Positions 1-7,781 of a stretch of DNA of 9,809 nt are shown in pieces. The notes beneath the pieces are model-generated. The model was given only the letters and a program-made list of their open reading frames with translations. It searched no databases and was not told the origin of the DNA. Position 1 is the stretch's first letter. The number at the start of each line of letters is the position of its first letter. The translations under genes were made by a program, and so were the position numbers. Origin of the DNA: CAZIRO01 sp964541595 (GTDB lineage Bacteria; Acidobacteriota; HRBIN11); NCBI GenBank assembly GCA_964541595.1, contig CAZIRO010000109.1:1-9809 (forward strand), in the 5' to 3' direction.

Positions 1-387
1 CAGTGGGGAAGGTTCATTGCCATTGAATCGGTGTCCATACGGTATCCGCTGCCCGGTTTGATGTTATCGAATGCGTACCGTTTGGGGGTGGTGGGCCTGT
101 TAAAGACACTCGCACGGGAAGTCGCGCGTGATCGCATTCTGATCAACATCATCGGACCGGGATATACCCGCACGGACCGTCTGGTCGAACTGGCCACGCG
201 CATCGCGCAGTCCCGCAATGTTCCGGTCGATCAGGTGCTCCAGGAGTGGGCGGATATGATCCCCCTGGGGCGGCTGGCGGATCCGCAGGAAATTGCGCAG
301 GCGGTCCTGTTTCTCGCGTCTGATCTGGCGTCGTACATCACCGGTCAGGTCCTACTCGTGGACGGCGGTCTCTCGCCGGCGCCGTAG
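1..387 (+). CDS. SDR-family oxidoreductase, FabG-like, C-terminal 128 residues (5' end outside window)
   Basis: The frame is open from the window edge to a TAG at 385-387, so the start and the N-terminal Rossmann motif lie upstream. What remains is the C-terminal half of a short-chain dehydrogenase/reductase. It has the helix that normally carries the active site (LSNAYRLGVVGLLKTLA), then the motif N-I-I-G-P-G-Y-T-R-T, then the family ending PLGRLADPQEIAQAVLFLAS and TGQVLLVDGG. The usual YxxxK is absent: aligned on the conserved GL...GL frame, the Tyr position is Ser and the Lys position is Arg. This matches the divergent FabG-like SDR subgroup known to lack a perfect catalytic tetrad, so ketoacyl-ACP reductase activity should not be assumed. 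Its last 36 bases overlap the end of hemY on the opposite strand. SDR membership is very likely; the substrate is unknown. Confidence 0.9.
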   Translation, partial: QWGRFIAIESVSIRYPLPGLMLSNAYRLGVVGLLKTLAREVARDRILINIIGPGYTRTDRLVELATRIAQSRNVPVDQVLQEWADMIPLGRLADPQEIAQAVLFLASDLASYITGQVLLVDGGLSPAP

Positions 388-1752
388 CCACGCCAGTGCA
401 TGGTGCGCGGCGGTTGTGCCCATTCGCACACAGTCGGCAAGGCCGATACCGTTATATCCCGCACCCGCCAGGAACAATCCCGGATGGTGGGCGGCCACCC
501 GGGACTCCACCCGTTGCAACCACTCCAGATGGCCCACGCGGTATATGGCCATTCCGTCCAGCCAGCGGCGGAGCCAGATCCGTTCCGGTTGTGTCTGCAA
601 ACCCAGCCGCTCGGCGAGTTCTTCCCAGACGATCTGTACGATTGAGGTGTCGGACAGTTCCATCCAGCGGGGGGACGTCGTTCCCGTCAGGAACACCCGG
701 ACGAGATGCCATTCCGGAGGACACCGGTCCGGCCACTTGCGGGACAGCCAGGTGCATGCGGTGATCCAGCGACGTTCCCGCCGCGGGATGAGAAACCCGC
801 TCCCGAGATCGGGTGCATCCCCGCGAAACGCGTAGGCAATGACGGCCACCGGTGCGGTCCCGGCCTGTTGCAGGAGCCCGGCCAGTTCCGGATCCAGCGT
901 GCGCAAAACGGCGGCCGCAAGCCGAGGAGATGAGGTGACGATGACCGCGCGCGCCGATACCGATGTCCCGTCCGCCAGATCAATGGCGTAGTATTCCCTG
1001 GACCGGGTTATACGAACGACCGGTCGCCCGAGCCAGATATGCGCACCGTGTGTCCGAATACGGTCCGCAAGGCGCTCCGCCAGCTGGTGCAGCCCGTTGC
1101 GCAGGCTTCGGAACACCGTTCCGGACGTGCCGGGTGATCCGGCAGCGCGCATACGTTTTCGTGCGGACGATGGCACAACGAGATGGGGCAGGGTCGCGTG
1201 CAGACTCAGTTCTTCAATGGTTCCCCCGTAAATGCCGGTCAGTAACGGCTCGACCACCCATTCGGTAAACTCCGTACCGGCCCAGCGTGTGAAGGCGTCC
1301 GCGATCGAGCGGTCGGTGGAACTGCGATCGAACCGCCGCAACAGCGGAAACCCGATCACGCGCAACCGGCCGCGCAGGGACAGCCAGGGGAGATCGCGCA
1401 GTGGATGCAAACGGTGAGATGCAAACGTGAACAGGTGCCGGGGAATGGGATACCACCGATGGCCCCGAATGATATATGCCGGCAGGGGCCGGGCAGCGAT
1501 GAGATCCGTTTCCAGACCGATTTCCCTGCACAGGCGAATCGCCTCGGGTTTGACGGTCACCATGGCGTCCGGACCGAGTTCCACGAGAAACGGCCCTTCG
1601 CGTACCGTATCGATCTTACCACCCACCCGTCTGGAGGCTTCCAGTAAGCATCCCCGGAAGTGTGCTTTTGCAAGTGTATACGCCGCAGTCAGTCCCGTGA
1701 TTCCCGCGCCGATGACTGCCCAGTCGAATTGATATGCTGGTTTTCTAACCAC
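352..1752 (-). CDS. hemY: HemY-type oxygen-dependent protoporphyrinogen/coproporphyrinogen oxidase
   Basis: This 466-aa FAD enzyme oxidises protoporphyrinogen IX or coproporphyrinogen III late in heme synthesis. The N-terminus carries the dinucleotide-binding motif G15-A-G17-I-T-G20, followed by E38 (ribose contact) and R-V-G-G-K at 42-46. The C-terminus carries the FAD-contacting stretch FLAGAGYNGIGLADCVRMG. The length matches bacterial HemY (about 460-480 aa). The start is GTG at 1752-1750, preceded on the - strand by GGGAAGG about 8 nt upstream; no ATG is better placed. It lies 48 bp downstream of dnaK on the same strand with no clear promoter between them, so cotranscription is likely. 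No hemE, hemH or hemQ is in the window, so protoporphyrin-dependent and coproporphyrin-dependent pathways cannot be told apart. The stop lies inside the convergent SDR gene. Confidence 0.93.
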   Translation of the reverse strand: MVRKPAYQFDWAVIGAGITGLTAAYTLAKAHFRGCLLEASRRVGGKIDTVREGPFLVELGPDAMVTVKPEAIRLCREIGLETDLIAARPLPAYIIRGHRWYPIPRHLFTFASHRLHPLRDLPWLSLRGRLRVIGFPLLRRFDRSSTDRSIADAFTRWAGTEFTEWVVEPLLTGIYGGTIEELSLHATLPHLVVPSSARKRMRAAGSPGTSGTVFRSLRNGLHQLAERLADRIRTHGAHIWLGRPVVRITRSREYYAIDLADGTSVSARAVIVTSSPRLAAAVLRTLDPELAGLLQQAGTAPVAVIAYAFRGDAPDLGSGFLIPRRERRWITACTWLSRKWPDRCPPEWHLVRVFLTGTTSPRWMELSDTSIVQIVWEELAERLGLQTQPERIWLRRWLDGMAIYRVGHLEWLQRVESRVAAHHPGLFLAGAGYNGIGLADCVRMGTTAAHHALAWLRRRRETAVHE

Positions 1753-1800
1753 GTGCAGTGCCTTCCCACGTGTCGCTTCCCCCGTCGTCCCTTCCGCATG

Positions 1801-3642
<1,842 letters not shown>

Positions 3643-3679
3643 CGATACACCACCCGCCTGGAAGGTATTTTTCAATTCA

Positions 3680-3708
3680 ATCATAAGAAAAAACGATCGG
3701 CGAAACAA
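3680..3708 (-). promoter_or_regulatory. Candidate sigma70-type promoter of dnaK-hemY
   Basis: On the - strand a TATGAT -10 box (3685-3680, five of six consensus bases) lies 17 bp from TTGTTT (3708-3703, three of six). Transcription would begin near 3673, giving a leader of about 30 nt before ATG 3642. The -10 box covers the alternative start ATG 3684, which argues for the shorter DnaK. This comes from base matching only; no heat-shock operator was found. Confidence 0.45.
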
Positions 3709-3746
3709 GTGGAGGGACCTGAGGCCGGATCCCGGTGTTCATTCAT

Positions 3747-3775
3747 TTGCAGAAGTGCAGGCTTTTCGATACACT
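3747..3775 (+). promoter_or_regulatory. Weak candidate promoter of the EAL-domain gene
   Basis: TTGCAG (3747-3752) and TACACT (3770-3775) are separated by 17 bp on the + strand, about 47 bp before ATG 3822. The match is three of six at -35 and four of six at -10, so this is only the best placed candidate in the divergent region between dnaK and the EAL gene. Confidence 0.3.
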
Positions 3776-3821
3776 ACAGCGGGGGGTGGACAGGGTGGAT
3801 TGAGATCAGGGGTTTGTGTAT

Positions 3822-5894
3822 ATGCATATGGTTTGGGCACCAGAGGTGTCTCCCCATTTACTGTTTGCCGTGCTGGGGTCATTTGCGGCCTGGGTGATGG
3901 CGTATCAATACCGGGCGCATGCTCGCCGGGCGCCGATTCTATTGTACTGGACGTGGTCCTGGTGGGCATTGAGCATGGCGCATCTCTGCATGCTCTTTCC
4001 CGCGCTGGTTCGGACATTTGCTCTGTCTGCCCGGTCTGCGGCCGTGTGGCCCGCACTGCAGTGGGCCGGGCTGATCCTGCACGGGGTCACGCTGCTCCTG
4101 GGATGCTGGGCGTTTGCCCGGCCGCACCGCGATCTCCGCATGTCTGTGGGACTGATCCTCGGCGGGCTGGTGGTACTCGGGGCGAGCGCGCGATACATGA
4201 TCGGGATCACCGTGCAGGATCCCTGGCGAATATTGACCATCGACGCGGTCGGACAGGTATTGTGGACGGGTGGCGTTTATCTCATCAGCGGGGCATGGCT
4301 GTTTCTCTATCGACAGGCCACGCGCGCACGTGCGGTGATGCACATGCTGATCCTGGCACTCGGGAGTATCGGCCTGGCCGAATGGGTCCTGGGCGCGGTC
4401 CGACAGACCGCGATGGCGACATCACTGTCCACGATCCATTTGACCGTCTGGATCAATCTGTTTCTCTACGGGATCCTGTTGCCCGCTATGGTCCTGTGGA
4501 CGCAGGAGCACGAACGGTTGGAAACCCTGCATGCGATGGAGCAGGCACGTCGGAAGGCGTCCTTTTTTGCATACCACGATCCGGTCACATACCTGCCGAA
4601 CAGCCGGATGCTCCTGGAGGAATTGCATATTCGTATCGAGTCTTCCCACGAACGGCGGTTCCGCACTCTGACGGTTGTATGGATCGAATTGTCCGAGTTT
4701 TCAGACCTGCAGATGTCCCTGGGCCCGGCACAGGCGGACTTTCTGATGCGCATGATCGCCGCACGTATTCAGCACCACCTGCCCGCGCATGCGTTCGTGG
4801 CGCGGTACCAGCCGCATGTCTTTGTCTGGCTTCCGGAACATTCTCAGGAAACGCCCCTCCTTGAAGTCATCGAAAACCTGGCGCATCACCTCAGTCGACC
4901 GTTTCGGGTCGGAGAGGAATCCATTCCGGTACGGTTTCGGTTGGGTGTGAGTCACTTCCCGCGCCACGGCCGCACACCGGAAGACCTGTTGAATGCGGCG
5001 ATGGTGGCCGCACGCGAGTCGCAGGCGCGGATCGCTCCGGACATCCGGTACGCGTCCGATCCCGCTACGCGCGCACCGTCGCCCGTGCTGACCGAATCGT
5101 GGGTGCAGCAGGCGTTCGACCGTCAGCAGTTCGTCACTGTGTACCAGCCGATCGTGCGGGTTGCCAACCGGCAGATCGTCGGATTTGAAGCGCTTGCCCG
5201 GTTGCATCATCCCCAGAAGGGGATACTGACCCCGCAGACGTTTCTTCACACGATTCATCGTCTCGGGATGGAGATCGATTTCGACCGATGGATGATTCGG
5301 GCGGCCCTCGCGCAACTCGCACAGTGGCAACATCGGTGGTCGAATCTGACATTGTCGGTCAATGTGTCTCCACAGACGTTGCAGCATCCGGAATTTCCCG
5401 CGTGGTTACGCGCCTGGCTGGAAGAGTTTGATGTCCGGCCAGATCGATTGAACCTGGAGATTACGGAATCGCAGGCGCTGTCGAACATGGCCGATGTGAC
5501 CTGGATTTTGCGCGAACTCAAACATCTCGGGGTGTCGGTCACGATCGATGATTTCGGGACGGGATACTCTTCCATCAATTACCTGCGGTTGCTGCCGATC
5601 GATCGTGTGAAACTCGATCGATCGTTTGTGACGCGTATTCCTCACCATCGGACGGACGCTTCCGTGGCGGCAGCGATCATCATCCTGGCACACCTCCTGT
5701 CGATCGACGTGGTCGCGGAGGGTGTGGAACATCCGGAACAACTTCGCTGGTTGCAGGACAACGGATGTGACTACGCGCAGGGGTTTTATATTGCGCGCCC
5801 CCTTGCCGTATACGAAGCGGAAGCCTTACTGCACGCGGCGGCCCATACGGATTTCCGTATGCCGATTCCGGAAGACGTTCCGTCTTCCGGATGA
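3822..5894 (+). CDS. Seven-TM membrane protein with degenerate GGDEF and intact EAL domain (probable c-di-GMP phosphodiesterase)
   Basis: This 690-aa protein has three parts. Residues about 8-225 hold seven hydrophobic segments and probably form a membrane sensor. Residues about 247-400 are a GGDEF-type domain that keeps the opening FAYHDPVTYLPNSRM, but the signature loop reads QPHVF at 330-334 where GGDEF is expected, so it should not make c-di-GMP. Residues about 428-680 are an EAL domain with the catalytic set visible: EAL at 456-458, the Asn of NVSP, EITES, DDFGTGYSS from 576, KLDRSF, AEGVEHPEQL and QGF. It should hydrolyse c-di-GMP to pGpG at the inner face of the membrane, perhaps tuned by the dead GGDEF domain. 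ATG 3822 is chosen because AGGGG lies 9 nt upstream; GTG 3816 and ATG 3828 are also in frame but worse spaced. It is divergent from dnaK. Confidence 0.9.
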   Translation: MHMVWAPEVSPHLLFAVLGSFAAWVMAYQYRAHARRAPILLYWTWSWWALSMAHLCMLFPALVRTFALSARSAAVWPALQWAGLILHGVTLLLGCWAFARPHRDLRMSVGLILGGLVVLGASARYMIGITVQDPWRILTIDAVGQVLWTGGVYLISGAWLFLYRQATRARAVMHMLILALGSIGLAEWVLGAVRQTAMATSLSTIHLTVWINLFLYGILLPAMVLWTQEHERLETLHAMEQARRKASFFAYHDPVTYLPNSRMLLEELHIRIESSHERRFRTLTVVWIELSEFSDLQMSLGPAQADFLMRMIAARIQHHLPAHAFVARYQPHVFVWLPEHSQETPLLEVIENLAHHLSRPFRVGEESIPVRFRLGVSHFPRHGRTPEDLLNAAMVAARESQARIAPDIRYASDPATRAPSPVLTESWVQQAFDRQQFVTVYQPIVRVANRQIVGFEALARLHHPQKGILTPQTFLHTIHRLGMEIDFDRWMIRAALAQLAQWQHRWSNLTLSVNVSPQTLQHPEFPAWLRAWLEEFDVRPDRLNLEITESQALSNMADVTWILRELKHLGVSVTIDDFGTGYSSINYLRLLPIDRVKLDRSFVTRIPHHRTDASVAAAIIILAHLLSIDVVAEGVEHPEQLRWLQDNGCDYAQGFYIARPLAVYEAEALLHAAAHTDFRMPIPEDVPSSG
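5867..5891 (+). terminator. Perfect hairpin spanning the end of the EAL-domain gene
   Basis: Positions 5867-5876 (TCCGGAAGAC) and 5882-5891 (GTCTTCCGGA) are perfect reverse complements with a 5-nt loop. The 10-bp stem encodes the last residues of the protein and ends one base before the TGA. No T-run follows, so it is not a standard intrinsic terminator. It could be a pause, mRNA-protecting or Rho-assisted end structure. Confidence 0.35.
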
Positions 5895-5960
5895 ATCCCA
5901 CCGATCGTCGTGTCTTTCGGGCGGCGGATTGCGGGGTTCAGGTGTCGGATATCCGGGACA

Positions 5961-5994
5961 GGGCATCCAACGGGCCGGGGATAGCACATTACCG
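5961..5994 (+). repeat. 34-bp local direct repeat, copy A
   Basis: This segment matches 6163-6196 at 28 of 34 positions without gaps. Both copies contain the core GGGGATAGC. Copy A has no start codon at the position where copy B has ATG. Confidence 0.6.
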
Positions 5995-6012
5995 ACTCGA
6001 AGGACACGCTGA

Positions 6013-6081
6013 GATCGGGACAGACCATGGGACATGCGCACCACCGGATCGACCGGTGAGCCGGTGGCTACCGGTCTCCGG
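6013..6081 (+). repeat. 69-bp dispersed structured repeat, copy 1
   Basis: Identical to 9741-9809 at 63 of 69 positions, ungapped and in the same orientation. Homology starts abruptly at GATCGGGACA. The right half can fold into a hairpin: ACCGGT, bulged G, AGCC, loop GGT, GGCT, ACCGGT. The differences between the copies keep a 10-bp stem by moving the bulge. The 3' end runs into the heptamer array. Confidence 0.8.
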
Positions 6082-6131
6082 TCCCGGATGGCGGGTGCCA
6101 GGTCTCAGGTCCCAGGTGTCGGGTGGCAGGT
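6072..6131 (+). repeat. Tandem heptamer array, consensus NGGTNNC
   Basis: From 6072 to 6127 eight consecutive heptamers keep strict 7-bp register with GG at positions 2-3, T mostly at position 4 and C at position 7. A ninth begins at 6128 and decays after AGGT. Units 1-4 and 5-8 also resemble each other as two 28-bp halves (22 of 28 identical). The first unit, CGGTCTC, is shared with the second 69-bp repeat copy at the window edge. A shorter relative, GGGGTTC-AGGTGTC-GGATATC, lies at 5933-5953. Confidence 0.65.
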
Positions 6132-6162
6132 ATTTGCGACGGGAGGCGGAAGACAGGGGACG

Positions 6163-6196
6163 GGGCATCGCATGGGCTGGGGATAGCGCATGACCG
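6163..6196 (+). repeat. 34-bp local direct repeat, copy B
   Basis: The partner of 5961-5994 (28 of 34 identical). The ATG at 6190-6192 that opens the longest reading of the Trp-rich frame lies in this repeat, so it is more likely repeat sequence than a true start. Confidence 0.6.
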
Positions 6197-6250
6197 CATG
6201 GGGACCCACGGTGTCCCATGGCCTGGCCCGATTTCAGGAAGGACACGGAC

Positions 6251-6279
6251 TTGACAGTCTGTACAAACCCCCGTACAAA
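6251..6279 (+). promoter_or_regulatory. Candidate sigma70-type promoter of the Trp-rich/ABC operon
   Basis: A perfect TTGACA (6251-6256) is followed after 17 bp by TACAAA (6274-6279, four of six). A start near 6286 gives a short leader to GTG 6313. GTACAAAC is directly repeated at 6261-6268 and 6273-6280. Confidence 0.55.
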
Positions 6280-6301
6280 CAATTCGCCATCGGTGATTGT
6301 C

Positions 6302-6308
6302 GGGAGGA
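6302..6308 (+). promoter_or_regulatory. Strong ribosome-binding site deciding the start of the Trp-rich gene
   Basis: GGGAGGA lies 4 nt before GTG 6313, with the GGAGG core 5 nt away. It is the best Shine-Dalgarno match in the window and favours GTG 6313 over ATG 6190. Confidence 0.6.
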
Positions 6309-6312
6309 TCAC

Positions 6313-6960
6313 GTGTCCATACGGCCATATGGCACCTGGTTGCAATTGTATGACGATTGGGTCGGATTCATCGAGGGACTCTGGCCCATGCTGGAGGACG
6401 CATTTCAGGGGGAATTGGATTTCAACGATGCTGTGCTGACCGCGAAGTGGGAGACGTTCTTTTCGGCATGGTCCGTGCAGGTGCAATCCATTCTTGACGA
6501 GTGGCTGACATGTCCGGTCTGGTCCGCACGGACCACGTGGTGCCGTTTATTACTCGCATGGCGGGTGCAGGTACAGGATTTTCGGGGCCTGCTGGATGTC
6601 TTCACATCCCCGGCCAATCGCGTGCCGGAACTGTGGCCGGACATACGGGCATGGTTGCAGTCGTTTCGACTCTGGCGGGAACAATTACGGGATATGGTCA
6701 CGGTATGCACGGAAATTGCATCGGCCCCTCCGGATACGGCAGCATGGCAGCGGTTTCGTCGGTGGCCCGAACAGATTCGTGTCTGGATGGAACGGGCACA
6801 GACCCCGATTCGGGAACTCATGAAACGTGTCCAGGTATTCGGTCGGGAGTGGGACGTCCGCGTGCAGATGCAGTGGTGGGTCTGGAGCCATGCGTCGTTT
6901 CGCTGGACGGGAGAGATATACCACCTGTGGGAACGGCTGTGGACGCTGGCACTGGAGTGA
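6313..6960 (+). CDS. Unrecognised Trp-rich tandem-repeat protein (215 aa)
   Basis: I do not recognise this family. Tryptophan makes up 22 of 215 residues (about 10%). The Trp residues are periodic: anchor Trp at 16, 53, 83, 121, 158 and 198 are 37, 30, 38, 37 and 40 residues apart. In three successive units the end of the unit reads W-x5-W-x6-W (70/76/83, 108/114/121, 145/151/158). Two units open with W[SR]VQVQ (53 and 83), and a related WDVRVQ occurs at 180. Composition is charged and helical, with breaks at Pro-rich loops such as TSPANRVP and SAPPDTA, suggesting stacked antiparallel helices. No signal peptide or membrane segment is evident. GTG 6313 has a strong ribosome-binding site and a promoter upstream. 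An ABC ATPase gene starts 50 bp downstream on the same strand, so a role alongside that exporter is possible. A phasin/PhaE-like helical protein is a speculative alternative. Confidence 0.7.
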   Translation: MSIRPYGTWLQLYDDWVGFIEGLWPMLEDAFQGELDFNDAVLTAKWETFFSAWSVQVQSILDEWLTCPVWSARTTWCRLLLAWRVQVQDFRGLLDVFTSPANRVPELWPDIRAWLQSFRLWREQLRDMVTVCTEIASAPPDTAAWQRFRRWPEQIRVWMERAQTPIRELMKRVQVFGREWDVRVQMQWWVWSHASFRWTGEIYHLWERLWTLALE

Positions 6961-7010
6961 ACCCCCGATCGCCCCATGGAACCTCCCGGATACCTTCGGA
7001 GAATCATCCC

Positions 7011-7781
7011 ATGACCGAATCGCGCGGTCCGCACGACGGAGATACGGTCGTCGAAGTCCATCACCTGTGTAAACAGTTTGCCGAAGTCCGGGCGGTGGAA
7101 GCCCTGACGTTTCGGGTCCATCGCGGTGAGATCTTCGGGTTGCTCGGACCCAACGGCGCGGGGAAGACCACCACGATCCAGATGCTTCTCGGTCTCATTA
7201 CGCCCACATGCGGGTCGATCCGCATTCTGGGACGGGACCTGCGTCGTCACCGGCGTACGATTCTGCAACGGGTGAATTTTTCGTCCTCTTACGTGCAGTT
7301 ACCGTTCAATCTGACCGTATGGGAAAACCTGTACATTTTCGCCCGTTTGTATGGAGTCCCGGATCCGCGACGGAAAATCCGCACTCTGCTGGAGTGGTTT
7401 GAAATCCCGGAAGTGATCCATCGGCGTACCGGTGTGCTGTCGTCCGGGCAGTTGACCCGGTTGAACCTCTGTAAGGCGTTCCTGAACGATCCGGAGATCC
7501 TCTTTCTGGACGAACCGACCGCGAGTCTGGACCCCGATATGGCCGAGAAAGTGCGGACGATTTTACACCGGCTCCGGGCGGAACACGGGACCACGATCGT
7601 GTACACGTCGCATAACATGTTTGAAGTTGAACGGTTATGCGATCGGGTGCTCTTTCTCATGCGCGGCCGCATGGTGGCCGTGGGCACGCCACAACAGATC
7701 ATGCAACAGACGGGGACTCGAACGCTGGAGGAATTTTTCATCCGCCTGGCGCGAGAAGAGGAACCCGCCCCCGTACGGTGA
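7011..7781 (+). CDS. ABC transporter ATP-binding protein (ABC-2 exporter type)
   Basis: A 256-aa ATPase that powers an ABC exporter from the cytoplasmic face. Walker A is GPNGAGKT at 46-53, the signature is LSSGQ at 143-147, Walker B with catalytic Glu is ILFLDEP at 163-169, the D-loop is SLD, and the switch His is H201 in TSHNMFEVE. The Q-loop region is unusual, NFSSSYVQLPFNLTVWENL, as in some ABC-2 exporter ATPases. ATG 7011 is chosen because GGAGA lies about 8 nt upstream and family homology begins just after it. The frame is open back to 6501, but that extension is low-complexity and overlaps the Trp-rich gene in another frame. The permease gene overlaps or abuts its 3' end, so the two form one transporter. 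The substrate is not evident. Confidence 0.92.
   Translation: MTESRGPHDGDTVVEVHHLCKQFAEVRAVEALTFRVHRGEIFGLLGPNGAGKTTTIQMLLGLITPTCGSIRILGRDLRRHRRTILQRVNFSSSYVQLPFNLTVWENLYIFARLYGVPDPRRKIRTLLEWFEIPEVIHRRTGVLSSGQLTRLNLCKAFLNDPEILFLDEPTASLDPDMAEKVRTILHRLRAEHGTTIVYTSHNMFEVERLCDRVLFLMRGRMVAVGTPQQIMQQTGTRTLEEFFIRLAREEEPAPVR

Larger units (their letters stand above)
5895..6312. other. 418-bp repeat-rich non-coding region
   Basis: No open frame here has a convincing ribosome-binding site or protein-like composition. The region holds a 69-bp dispersed element (6013-6081), a tandem array in 7-bp register (6072-6131) with a shorter relative at 5933-5953, and two copies of a 34-bp segment (5961-5994 and 6163-6196). 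At its right end are a sigma70-like promoter (6251-6279) and a strong ribosome-binding site for the Trp-rich gene. An in-frame ATG at 6190 would extend that gene into this region, but it sits inside a repeat copy and upstream of the promoter. Confidence 0.7.

Noticed and set aside
3643..3708. 22-residue N-terminal extension of DnaK
   Set aside because: It contains the candidate -10 box and does not match DnaK N-termini, which begin just before IDLGTTNS.
3643..3821. CIRCE/HrcA operator or sigma32 promoter upstream of dnaK
   Set aside because: No TTAGCACTC-type inverted repeat and no CTTGAA/CCCCAT pair at suitable spacing was found.
5933..6196. CRISPR array
   Set aside because: The repeats are short heptamers or single pairs without regular spacers, and no cas gene is near.
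6190..6312. ATG 6190 as the start of the Trp-rich protein
   Set aside because: It lies in a repeated segment and before the TTGACA/TACAAA promoter. GTG 6313 has a much better ribosome-binding site (GGGAGGA).
6501..7010. 170-residue N-terminal extension of the ABC ATPase
   Set aside because: The extension is Gly/Ser/Arg-rich and unlike ABC proteins, overlaps the Trp-rich gene in another frame, and ATG 7011 has a proper ribosome-binding site.
5989..7268. Open frames on the - strand across the repeat region and the Trp-rich gene (165 and 287 codons)
   Set aside because: Arg-, His- and Ser-rich shadow products with no ribosome-binding site; the + strand reading has promoter, ribosome-binding site and patterned protein.
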